Shown: positions 1-6,325 of the stretch, piece after piece
Numbering within the stretch: the first letter of the stretch is position 1
How the letters are laid out: each line of letters starts with the position of its first letter
Origin: Victivallis vadensis
GTDB lineage: Bacteria; Verrucomicrobiota; Lentisphaeria; Victivallales; GWF2-50-93
Length of the DNA stretch: 11,259 nt
Assembly (NCBI GenBank): GCA_020718525.1
Contig: DYRX01000118.1
Location: 1-11,259 of the forward strand
Direction: 5' to 3'
Notes under the pieces: model-generated
What the model saw: only the letters and a program-made list of their open reading frames with translations
The model's database searches: none
Told to the model about the DNA's origin: nothing
Made by a program: the position numbers and the translations under genes

Positions 1-612
1 CTGTTCTCAAGCGGCAAGGGTTTTGAAAGCGAAGAGAAATTACGACAGCTCATGTCAATTTTGATTCATCAGACAGAGGGGGACATGGACAGACTGCGCG
101 CCTACTGTGTCGCCATTTTCTCGATGATCGCGTCCCGGAAGATGCTTCGCGGCGACGGCGAATGGGCGAAGCAGATGCCGGCATATTTCGTCAAAGTCGA
201 AGATTTGGGCAAGGTCTCGGACCCGAAAGAGCTCTGTTTCTGGATGGAGAATGCGCTGAAGAAGGCTTTCCTGAACTGCGGACGCGAAGACGAGAAGGAT
301 CTGCTTTCGACTCGTACACTCGCCCAGATGCAGAAGATCTACGGGGAGAAAGTTTCCGTGAACGATCTTTCAAGAAACGTTGGAGCCAGCCCATCTTCCG
401 TGATGCACAAGCTCAAGTCTGAGACGGGAATGACCTTCAGCGAGGCGCTCAATTCCACCCGCGTGAAGGAGGCGAAGCGACTTCTTGCCTTCACTTCTCT
501 GTCTCTTGGCGAAATAGCGGCTAGATGCGGATTCAAAGATCAGAGCTACTTCACGAAAGTCTTCAAAAAAAATGTGAACATCGGTCCGCGCGAGTTCAGA
601 AAGATGCTCTGA
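1..612 (+). CDS. AraC-family transcriptional regulator, C-terminal part (5' end outside window)
   Basis: The reading frame is open from the first base to the TGA at 610-612, so this is the last 203 residues of a longer protein. The internal ATG at 52 is unlikely to be the true start. Visible residues about 100-203 form a standard AraC/XylS DNA-binding domain with two helix-turn-helix units. The first is near visible residues 120-139 (VNDLSRNVGASPSSVMHKL). The second is near 169-189 (LGEIAARCGFKDQSYFTKVF) and ends in the family's GPREFR tail. The preceding ~90 residues are helical and contain ASRKMLRGD. They resemble the linker of PocR/YesN-type AraC regulators, where the missing N-terminus would bind a ligand; that part is inference. 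The regulated genes are unknown. The next gene begins one base after this stop and is probably co-transcribed. Confidence 0.9.
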   Translation: MFSSGKGFESEEKLRQLMSILIHQTEGDMDRLRAYCVAIFSMIASRKMLRGDGEWAKQMPAYFVKVEDLGKVSDPKELCFWMENALKKAFLNCGREDEKDLLSTRTLAQMQKIYGEKVSVNDLSRNVGASPSSVMHKLKSETGMTFSEALNSTRVKEAKRLLAFTSLSLGEIAARCGFKDQSYFTKVFKKNVNIGPREFRKML

Positions 613-613
613 A

Positions 614-1495
614 ATGAAGATTTGGTCATTTGCAAGGCACAGAGCTTTCAGACGATGCCGGAGAGAATATTTCTTCAGATACTGCATGCAACACCAGCAG
701 GACTGCGGAAATCCTTCCCTCTCGGAGCGCGTCGCCAGCCTGAAGCGCCTAAAAAGTGATGAAAACTGGCTCCTGTCAATATTTAGAAACGAGATCATTG
801 ATCTTGTCAAATTTGGACAAAAGGACATTTCCCTCGACAGGCTTGGCGACATGGAATACAGGGTTAATTCGGCTTTTTCGAGGGATTTTTCACGCTTCGC
901 GGCGACTCTGCGGAACTGCGATCCAAGCGGAGACTGCACCGTTGCGCTCCACTACGCCGGAGTCGAATCGCTTCAGACGCTTCACGCCTCTCATCTCGGT
1001 GCGCTGAGGACGCTCTTTGCGAAGTTCGCAGAATCTCCATTTTGCCATTCCCTGCTTTCTTTGGAATACACCTCCATGCGGGATTTCAGAAGCCCGGACA
1101 GCTTCATCTGGGAAAATATGGAACTGCTTGCCGCTCCGGATCTTATATTCAGCAGTCCGGACGGATGCGTCAAGATCGTCTCGTTCAACGCGTATTCGCC
1201 GGAATGCGGAGGAGAATGGGATTTCAGAAATGGAATATACGCGCTTTACGCGTGGCAGAAGATGAAGACGCCTCCTGAGCGCGTTAACACCTTTTCCGTT
1301 TTTTTCAGGGCTGATTCGGAGCTTGCTCTACTGCCCTTGCCGTATCGCATGCCGCCGGGAGAATCACTGGAAAAAATAGCAGGAACTGCGAAGGCGATGC
1401 AGGACTTTGAAAATTCCACAGTAGAAGCCTGCATCCCCAAACCGTCCCTCTGTCAGGCATGCATCTCCTGCGCCTTTAGAACATTGTGCTGGTAA
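614..1495 (+). CDS. PD-(D/E)XK nuclease-superfamily protein (RecB/Cas4/AddB-like) with degenerate active site
   Basis: A 293-residue protein. Its N-terminus (WSFARHRAFRRCRREYFF, residues 4-21) follows the S-x-S-x-L-x(n)-C-P-R-x-F/Y opening of RecB-like Cas4/AddB nuclease domains, with Cys15 at the first iron-sulfur position. The C-terminus has C283-x2-C286-x5-C292, the matching AddB/Cas4 cysteine triad, plus an extra Cys280. Between them, APDLIF (Asp176) fits catalytic motif II. The next strand, VKIVSFNAY (186-194), has Ser190 and Asn192 where active enzymes have D/E-x-K. The downstream Q-x3-Y motif also lacks its Gln (RNGIYALYAW). I infer a structural Fe-S domain without nuclease activity; its role is unknown. 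The ATG lies one base after the AraC stop, with no strong ribosome binding site, suggesting translational coupling. No helicase, Cas1 or Cas2 gene is nearby, so a CRISPR or AddAB role is not supported. Superfamily assignment is fairly secure; function is not. Confidence 0.7.
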   Translation: MKIWSFARHRAFRRCRREYFFRYCMQHQQDCGNPSLSERVASLKRLKSDENWLLSIFRNEIIDLVKFGQKDISLDRLGDMEYRVNSAFSRDFSRFAATLRNCDPSGDCTVALHYAGVESLQTLHASHLGALRTLFAKFAESPFCHSLLSLEYTSMRDFRSPDSFIWENMELLAAPDLIFSSPDGCVKIVSFNAYSPECGGEWDFRNGIYALYAWQKMKTPPERVNTFSVFFRADSELALLPLPYRMPPGESLEKIAGTAKAMQDFENSTVEACIPKPSLCQACISCAFRTLCW

Positions 1496-1588
1496 GGGGG
1501 TCGCTTTTGGGGTGTTGTGATCCTTTAGTTTGGACTGCGGAATCGGAGCTCTGTATCCTCTCGCCCCGAAAATAATTGGCTTCGCGTC

Positions 1589-1634
1589 TTGCGTATCTCA
1601 TTCCCTGCTGTATTATATCGAAATGGAATATAAT
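1589..1634 (+). promoter_or_regulatory. Putative promoter region of the glutamate dehydrogenase gene
   Basis: A perfect TATAAT lies at 1629-1634, with no convincing -35 at 16-18 bases. An alternative pair is TTGCGT (1589-1594), 16 bases, then TATTAT (1611-1616). The two -10-like words also form an inverted repeat (ATTATA at 1612-1617, TATAAT at 1629-1634). The rest of the 180-base gap 1496-1675 shows no gene and no clear terminator for the upstream gene. Confidence 0.35.
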
Positions 1635-1666
1635 CAGATCCCGAAAAATCAAATGTCAAGGAAAAT

Positions 1667-1673
1667 GGAGGAG
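1667..1673 (+). promoter_or_regulatory. Strong Shine-Dalgarno (GGAGGAG) for glutamate dehydrogenase
   Basis: GGAGGAG ends two bases before the ATG at 1676. It is one of the best anti-SD matches in the window. It fixes the start and suggests high expression. Confidence 0.8.
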
Positions 1674-1675
1674 TT

Positions 1676-2953
1676 ATGAATGACGGGAAGTCCTCATGCC
1701 GGAAGACTCAATTCAAGGACGGTAGTTTTCTTTCCAATGTGAACTGCTTTCTTGGAGAGGCGTTTGAGTTCACCGATTTGGATGCGCTCTTTCCTGGTCA
1801 GAACATTGCGGCGCGCCTTACAGCTCCGGACCGTGCGGTCGAGAACAAGGTGAGTCTGCTAATGGATGACGGCAGTACTGTGCTTGTGAACGCATCCCGG
1901 GTTCAGCACAACAACGATCTTGGTCCCTACAAGGGAGGCATTCGCTTTGATCCGAGCGCAGACATCGAACATACGAAGGCTCTCGCCTCGGCGATGACAT
2001 GGAAATGCGCGCTTGCAGAAATCCCCTTCGGAGGGGCAAAGGGCGGCATGCAGATTGATCCGAGAAAGATGTCGATGGAGGAGCTGGAAAGGGCGTCCAA
2101 GGGATATATGAGGGCGTTTGCTGACATTCTTGGTCCGGATCAGGACATTCCAGCTCCCGACATGGGGACAAACGCGCAGGTCATGGCGTGGATGCGCAAA
2201 AGGTATGAGGACATGAATTTTGGCAGGATTTCACCCGGAATTGTGACTGGAAAGCCGGTCAGCTACGGCGGTTCCAAGGGGAGGACTGAAGCTACAGGCT
2301 ACGGGCTGATCTACTGCGCGGAAGAGATTTTTGGAGAACTTAGAAACAAGCGAGTCGTTGTGCAGGGCTTTGGCAATGTAGGCTCCTACGCGGCGAAGCT
2401 TGCGTTCAGGCGCGGGGCAAAAATCATTGGGCTAATTGATCCTATCTTCTTCAAAGGCAAGCCAGCTCTCTTCGATGAAAAGGGAATTGATGTCGAGAAA
2501 ATTTTGGAAGGTGGCTCGGGACATGAAGGAAATGGCGAGGCTGAAAAGGTGCTTGCGGCTGAATGCGATCTTCTTCTCCCTTGCGCGAAAGAGTGCACGG
2601 TCAACGACGGCAATGCATCGAATCTCAGATGCGCCGCGATAGCCGAGGGCGCGAATGGTCCCTTGACCCCGCTCGCCCATGACAGGCTCTGCAAAAAGGG
2701 CATTGTCGTAGTTCCGGACATTCTTGCAAACGCGGGAGGAGTGATTGTCTCATATTACGAGTGGCTCCAGAACAAGCAAGGGGAGTACTGGGACGAAGAG
2801 ACAGTGCTTGAAAAGCTTTCGAAGAAGATGAAGAGAAATGCGAGGCATCTCGAAAACTTCGCAAAAACGAGCGGAATGGATATGAGAATAGCGGCGTATG
2901 CGACAGCAATACGAAGAGTTGCGGAAGCTAGAAACGAATCCGGATCTCAGTAA
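1676..2953 (+). CDS. gdhA: Glutamate dehydrogenase (small hexameric type)
   Basis: A 425-residue Glu/Leu/Phe/Val dehydrogenase, a normal length for the hexameric ~420-aa class. It reversibly deaminates glutamate to 2-oxoglutarate and ammonia with NAD(P), in the cytoplasm. The N-terminal substrate domain carries GPYKGGIRF (83-91) and the catalytic PFGGAKGG (117-124). Lys86, Lys110 and Lys122 have the same 24- and 12-residue spacing as the substrate and catalytic lysines K89, K113 and K125 of the Clostridium symbiosum enzyme. Ser359 in NAGGVIVS matches its Ser380. This supports glutamate rather than leucine or phenylalanine as substrate. The Rossmann fingerprint is GFGNVG (231-236). Asp255 follows the second strand (IIGLID), which may favour NAD, but cofactor choice cannot be settled by eye. 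The C-terminal YEWLQN and YWDEE segments are typical of the family. The gene is flanked by its own candidate promoter and another promoter 8 bases after its stop, so it is probably monocistronic. Confidence 0.96.
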   Translation: MNDGKSSCRKTQFKDGSFLSNVNCFLGEAFEFTDLDALFPGQNIAARLTAPDRAVENKVSLLMDDGSTVLVNASRVQHNNDLGPYKGGIRFDPSADIEHTKALASAMTWKCALAEIPFGGAKGGMQIDPRKMSMEELERASKGYMRAFADILGPDQDIPAPDMGTNAQVMAWMRKRYEDMNFGRISPGIVTGKPVSYGGSKGRTEATGYGLIYCAEEIFGELRNKRVVVQGFGNVGSYAAKLAFRRGAKIIGLIDPIFFKGKPALFDEKGIDVEKILEGGSGHEGNGEAEKVLAAECDLLLPCAKECTVNDGNASNLRCAAIAEGANGPLTPLAHDRLCKKGIVVVPDILANAGGVIVSYYEWLQNKQGEYWDEETVLEKLSKKMKRNARHLENFAKTSGMDMRIAAYATAIRRVAEARNESGSQ

Positions 2954-2960
2954 AAAAAGC

Positions 2961-2988
2961 TTGACTTTGCGGAATTCGCGGCTATTTT
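2961..2988 (+). promoter_or_regulatory. Putative sigma70-type promoter of the aroQ-acc operon
   Basis: TTGACT (2961-2966, 5/6 match), a 16-base spacer, then TATTTT (2983-2988, 4/6 match). It lies just after the gdhA stop and predicts a transcript start near 2995, about 40 bases before the aroQ ATG. No terminator hairpin separates it from gdhA, so some read-through is possible. Confidence 0.45.
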
Positions 2989-3021
2989 AAGGGACTTTTG
3001 GAATGAAAAATGTCTCTTGCC

Positions 3022-3026
3022 GGGGA
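3022..3026 (+). promoter_or_regulatory. Shine-Dalgarno (GGGGA) deciding the aroQ start
   Basis: GGGGA lies 8 bases before the ATG at 3035. An in-frame TTG at 3017 would place this site inside the gene and add six non-conserved residues, so ATG 3035 is preferred. Confidence 0.55.
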
Positions 3027-3034
3027 TTGCAAAG

Positions 3035-3481
3035 ATGAAAATTCTAGTCGTCAATGGACCGAATTTGAAGCTTCTTGGGACGAGATGTCCTGAGCTTTAT
3101 GGTTCGGAAACCTTGAAATCGCTCGAGGAGAGCATGACGAGGCGCGCTGGCGCACTTGGCGTTGAAATCTCCTTCTTTCAGAGCGACTGCGAAGGTGCGA
3201 TTGTCGAGAGGATAGGCAGGTGCATTTCCGAGGGCATTGACGGCATCATCATAAATCCTGCGGCCTACACGCATACAAGCATTGCGATTCATGACGCTTT
3301 GGAGGCTGTCCGCATTCCCGCGGTCGAAGTTCATATAAGCAACATTCATAAAAGAGAGGAGTTCAGGCGCAGGACTATGACTGCATCCGCATGCCTGGGA
3401 AGCATATGCGGACTTGGATTTTTTGGTTATGAATTGGCGTTGGACGCCCTGTTCAATCATATAAAAAAGGTGGAGAAATGA
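3035..3481 (+). CDS. aroQ: Type II 3-dehydroquinate dehydratase
   Basis: A 148-residue protein, the normal size for type II dehydroquinases (dodecameric, cytoplasmic). They convert 3-dehydroquinate to 3-dehydroshikimate in the shikimate pathway. It opens with the family signature ILVVNGPNLKLLGTRCPELYG-like block, containing the lid arginine and the catalytic tyrosine of R-x-P-x-x-Y-G. It continues with IINPAAYTHTS (Asn and His of the active site), then VEVHISNIHKREEFR with the substrate-binding HISN and the following arginines, and GLGFFGYELALDAL at the C-terminus. The K in NLKLLG replaces a position that varies in the family. Its stop overlaps the accB start (ATGA, 3478-3481), giving translational coupling. 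aroQ beside accBC is a recurrent arrangement, known for example near yqhS-accBC in Bacillus. Confidence 0.95.
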   Translation: MKILVVNGPNLKLLGTRCPELYGSETLKSLEESMTRRAGALGVEISFFQSDCEGAIVERIGRCISEGIDGIIINPAAYTHTSIAIHDALEAVRIPAVEVHISNIHKREEFRRRTMTASACLGSICGLGFFGYELALDALFNHIKKVEK

Positions 3482-3963
3482 AAATTGACGACATACGCAC
3501 TATTGTCGAACTGATGTCGGAGCATGATCTTACCGAGTTCAAGATCGAGGGCGACGAAATGCACATCTGCATCAAGAGGGGGGCGCATGGAGCAGTCTCC
3601 CATCAGAATTCTCTCCCGCCTCAGCCGCTTCCTCCCGTTCAGACAATCGCCGAATCCGCTCCATCCAAAGCGGACTCTTCACAGAAAAATGGAAAGGACG
3701 AGCCTGCAAAAGAGGAGCGTCCAGTTCAGAAGCTGACCATAAACGCGCCCATCGTGGGAACTTTCTACAAGTCGCCATCGCCTGACGCAGAGCCCTTCGT
3801 GAAAATTGGAACCAAGGTCAATGCGGACACTGTCGTGTGCATCATCGAGGCGATGAAGGTGATGAACGAAATCAAGGCGGAGAAATGCGGCGTCATCAAG
3901 GATGTCATGGTGGAAAACGGCCAGCCGGTCGAGTTCAGCCAGCCCCTTTTCGTCATTGAATAG
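3478..3963 (+). CDS. accB: Acetyl-CoA carboxylase biotin carboxyl carrier protein
   Basis: A 161-residue BCCP, the usual length. Residues 1-35 are the conserved N-terminal segment (IRTIVELMSEHDLTEFKIE). Residues ~36-84 form a Pro/Ala/Ser/Lys-rich flexible linker. Residues ~85-161 are the biotinyl domain, with the acceptor lysine K127 inside EAMKVMNE. The holo-protein carries carboxybiotin between biotin carboxylase and carboxyltransferase in malonyl-CoA synthesis. GGTGGAG just before the ATG is its ribosome binding site, and the start overlaps the aroQ stop by four bases. The carboxyltransferase genes accA and accD and the biotin ligase are not in this window. Confidence 0.96.
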   Translation: MKIDDIRTIVELMSEHDLTEFKIEGDEMHICIKRGAHGAVSHQNSLPPQPLPPVQTIAESAPSKADSSQKNGKDEPAKEERPVQKLTINAPIVGTFYKSPSPDAEPFVKIGTKVNADTVVCIIEAMKVMNEIKAEKCGVIKDVMVENGQPVEFSQPLFVIE

Positions 3964-3982
3964 AGAGCATTCGCAGAAATGT

Positions 3983-4006
3983 AGCGTCCGTTTCATTTCG
4001 GGCGCT
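3983..4006 (+). other. Stem-loop between accB and accC
   Basis: AGCGTCCG (3983-3990) pairs with CGGGCGCT (3999-4006) as an 8-bp RNA stem with one G-U pair and an 8-base loop. It is followed by only three T, so it is a poor terminator. It may be an RNA processing or stability element, or a weak attenuator. It sits in the 93-base accB-accC gap, much the widest gap inside this operon. Confidence 0.4.
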
Positions 4007-4047
4007 TTGCGGTGTCCGGGCTTTTCAACATAGATTCACAGAACAGC

Positions 4048-4051
4048 GGAG
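4048..4051 (+). promoter_or_regulatory. Shine-Dalgarno (GGAG) deciding the accC start
   Basis: GGAG lies five bases before ATG 4057. The frame also permits a GTG at 4012, but that codon follows the stem-loop, lacks a ribosome binding site and adds 15 residues foreign to the family. Confidence 0.6.
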
Positions 4052-4056
4052 CCTTC

Positions 4057-5430
4057 ATGTTTAACAAGATTCTTATCGCCAACAGGGGTGAAATCGCTCT
4101 CAGAGTCATCAGGGCGTGCAAAGAGCTGGGCATAAAGACGGTTGCAGTATATTCCACGGCGGACGCGGACAGCATGCCGCGCCATCTTGCCGACGAGTCG
4201 GTCTGCATTGGTCCGCCTCCCCCCTCGAACAGCTACCTTATGATAGAAAGAATAATCAGCGCCGCTGAAATATGCGACGTTGATGCAATACATCCAGGCT
4301 ACGGATTTCTAGCCGAAAATGCGCATTTTGCAGAAGTCTGCAGAAGCTGTAACATCAAGTTCATCGGCCCCGGTCCGGAGCAGATAAATGCGATGGGCGA
4401 CAAGGTCAAAGCCAAAGAGACGATGAGGAAGGCGAAAATTCCTGTCACTCCCGGAAGTGAAGCCGACGTACCTGACGAGGCAAGCGCCAAGAAAATTGCC
4501 AAAAAACTTGGCTTTCCTGTCATCATCAAGGCGGCGGCCGGGGGCGGAGGACGCGGCATGCGCATCGCCCATAACGAGGCGAGTCTGGTGAGAGGCTTCA
4601 ACGCCGCAAAGCTGGAAGCCGAAAAGGCGTTCGGAAACGCAACGGTCTATATCGAAAAATATCTTGAAAACCCCAGGCACATCGAATTTCAGATACTTGC
4701 CGACGAGCATGGAAACGTACTCCATCTTGGAGAAAGGGACTGCAGTATTCAGCGCAGGCATCAGAAGCTGATCGAAGAGTCCCCCTCTCCGATAATGACA
4801 CCCGACTTGCGCAAGAGAATGGGCGATGCGGCTGTCTCCGCCGCCAGGGCTGTAAACTACTCGAACGCCGGCACCATAGAATTTCTAGTTGACAAAAACA
4901 GAAACTTCTATTTCATGGAGATGAACACAAGGGTTCAGGTCGAACATCCTGTCACCGAGCAGATCACTGGAATTGACATAGTCAAGCAGCAGCTTAAAAT
5001 AGCGATGGGGGAAAAACTTCCATACAGACAGAAGGAGATTCAGTTCAGAGGGCATGCCATCGAATGCCGCGTGAACGCCGAAAATCCCCACTACAACTTT
5101 GCTCCCTGTCCTGGTAAGGTGACGCAATACTGCCCGCCCGGCGGATTTGGCGTCAGAGTTGACTCGCACGTTTTCCCCGGATACGTCATTCCTCCGAACT
5201 ACGACAGCATGATCGCAAAGCTGATTGTCTCTGCGGACACCCGCACACAGGCGATTTCAAGAACCCTCCGCGCGCTCGAGGAGTTCCAGATCGAGGGAGT
5301 CCATACTTCCATCCCTTTCACCCAGTTCGTCGTGAACTCCAGAGATTTCATCGAAGGAAAATATGATACCGGCTACATCGAAAATGTCCTGAACTCAGGG
5401 CAGTTCCACAACAGTTCTGTTAAAGCATGA
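4057..5430 (+). CDS. accC: Acetyl-CoA carboxylase, biotin carboxylase subunit
   Basis: A 457-residue protein from ATG 4057, close to the ~450 aa of the family. It begins with the canonical FNKILIANRGEIALRVIRA. Biotin carboxylase uses ATP and bicarbonate to carboxylate the biotin on AccB, in the cytoplasm. In order it shows the N-terminal carbamoyl-phosphate-synthase-like domain with HPGYGFLAEN, then the ATP-grasp domain with the glycine-rich loop AAAGGGGRGMR. Next come ERDCSIQRRHQKLIEE and the active-site block MEMNTRVQVEHPVTE, followed by the C-terminal biotin carboxylase domain with ECRVNAENP and YDSMIAKL. All the hallmark residues I can check are present. It is followed 13 bases later by the Asp23-family gene. 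Confidence 0.97.
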   Translation: MFNKILIANRGEIALRVIRACKELGIKTVAVYSTADADSMPRHLADESVCIGPPPPSNSYLMIERIISAAEICDVDAIHPGYGFLAENAHFAEVCRSCNIKFIGPGPEQINAMGDKVKAKETMRKAKIPVTPGSEADVPDEASAKKIAKKLGFPVIIKAAAGGGGRGMRIAHNEASLVRGFNAAKLEAEKAFGNATVYIEKYLENPRHIEFQILADEHGNVLHLGERDCSIQRRHQKLIEESPSPIMTPDLRKRMGDAAVSAARAVNYSNAGTIEFLVDKNRNFYFMEMNTRVQVEHPVTEQITGIDIVKQQLKIAMGEKLPYRQKEIQFRGHAIECRVNAENPHYNFAPCPGKVTQYCPPGGFGVRVDSHVFPGYVIPPNYDSMIAKLIVSADTRTQAISRTLRALEEFQIEGVHTSIPFTQFVVNSRDFIEGKYDTGYIENVLNSGQFHNSSVKA

Positions 5431-5443
5431 TAGGAGACGAGCA

Positions 5444-5860
5444 ATGAAGGATTTTTCGAAAAAGAACAGCGTAAGCAAAATGCCCGGAGCCGTCAAAGAG
5501 GACGGAAGCGAGCTTGGTCTCATTAAGATCCACGAAAATGTAATTGCCGCAATCGTCAGAAAGGCGGCGCTGAAGGTTGACGGCGTCGTCCGTCTTTCAG
5601 GAAGCACGCTTGTTGACAACATTGCCGAGATAATTGGCAGTAAAAGAATGGGTGACAGAGCCATTTCAGTTGAGATAAACGGCGACAGCGTCGCAGTCGA
5701 GCTGAAGGTCAACCTCATGTATGGCAGTCATGTCCCCACTGTCGCGTCCAATGTCCAGTCCTGCGTGCTTCAGGAGCTCGAAAAAATGACAGGCATGAAT
5801 GTGAGCGCCGTCAATGTGATAGTGCAGGAGCTTGACGAGGAAGCACCTGAAGGAGAATAG
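5444..5860 (+). CDS. Asp23/Gls24 (DUF322) family protein, YqhY-like
   Basis: A 138-residue protein with an Asp23/Gls24 domain at about residues 24-130. It has the opening GLIKIHENVIAAIVRKAA, then KVDGVVRL, the V-x-V-E-L-K-V strand, and the end block VPTVASNVQSCVLQELEKMTGMNVSAVNV. AGGAGA (5432-5437) precedes the ATG. Its place directly after accC matches Bacillus yqhY. Loss of yqhY has been reported to select mutations in acetyl-CoA carboxylase genes, so a role in balancing carboxylase activity is plausible here. No catalytic residues are known for the family. The acidic C-terminal tail (ELDEEAPEGE) is unremarkable. The next gene starts immediately after the stop. Confidence 0.88.
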   Translation: MKDFSKKNSVSKMPGAVKEDGSELGLIKIHENVIAAIVRKAALKVDGVVRLSGSTLVDNIAEIIGSKRMGDRAISVEINGDSVAVELKVNLMYGSHVPTVASNVQSCVLQELEKMTGMNVSAVNVIVQELDEEAPEGE

Positions 5861-6325
5861 ATGAACTATCAAGCGCTCTACAAGTTTTTCCTTGAATCTC
5901 AGAGCGAAGCCTTCTATAACTTCAAGATGGGCTTCATGGGCGGTGTCCTGGTCTTCTTTGTCCTTGCAATTCTCACGCGCATCATTTTTCTTTTCTACGT
6001 CTCGAGGCTGAACCTTTGCAAGGGCATTTCGATAAAGGGAGCAAACGGGAAAATTTTCATCAGTGCCTCGGCAGTCGCGGATCTTGTCCGCTTATCCTCT
6101 TCGTCCTTCAACGAGATACGCATAGAAAAGATCGCGCTGATCAACGACAAGGATTTTCTCAGCATTGACCTGCAAATCTCGATTATGAACGGCAAAGATC
6201 CGCTCACCATGATTCTCGAGTCTCTGCAAGCCAAAATTCTTGAGACACTCTCCGACAGGCTTGGTGTAAATTCCGTCAAGTCTGTCAACATCAAGGTAAA
6301 GAAGGTCGTAAGCGCAGTAGAGTGA
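5861..6325 (+). CDS. AmaP-like membrane-anchored Asp23-family protein
   Basis: A 154-residue protein whose ATG immediately follows the previous TAG. Residues ~25-47 form one strongly hydrophobic transmembrane segment (MGGVLVFFVLAILTRIIFLF), with a short N-terminal tail. The remaining ~100 residues, presumably cytoplasmic, resemble a shortened Asp23/Gls24 domain: ISASAVADLV at the front and DRLGVNSVKSVNIKVKKV at the end, like the TGxxVxxVNVxV close of Asp23. This architecture matches AmaP, the alkaline-shock membrane anchor that tethers Asp23 in Staphylococcus. I infer that it recruits the neighbouring Asp23-like protein to the inner face of the membrane. Sequence identity to AmaP is low by eye, so the call rests on architecture and context. 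Confidence 0.7.
   Translation: MNYQALYKFFLESQSEAFYNFKMGFMGGVLVFFVLAILTRIIFLFYVSRLNLCKGISIKGANGKIFISASAVADLVRLSSSSFNEIRIEKIALINDKDFLSIDLQISIMNGKDPLTMILESLQAKILETLSDRLGVNSVKSVNIKVKKVVSAVE

Noticed and set aside
614..1495. Cas4 of a CRISPR-Cas adaptation module, or AddB
   Set aside because: No cas1, cas2, repeats, helicase or addA is present. The protein is much shorter than AddB and its catalytic residues are missing.
3017..3034. TTG start for aroQ giving six extra residues
   Set aside because: ATG 3035 has GGGGA at good spacing and yields the family-typical N-terminus.
2954..3034. Terminator after gdhA
   Set aside because: GCGGAATTCGCGG gives only a 3-bp stem and no T-run follows directly.
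4012..4056. GTG start for accC giving 15 extra residues
   Set aside because: The extra residues are not part of biotin carboxylase, there is no ribosome site, and ATG 4057 has GGAG and the canonical FNKILIANRGE start.
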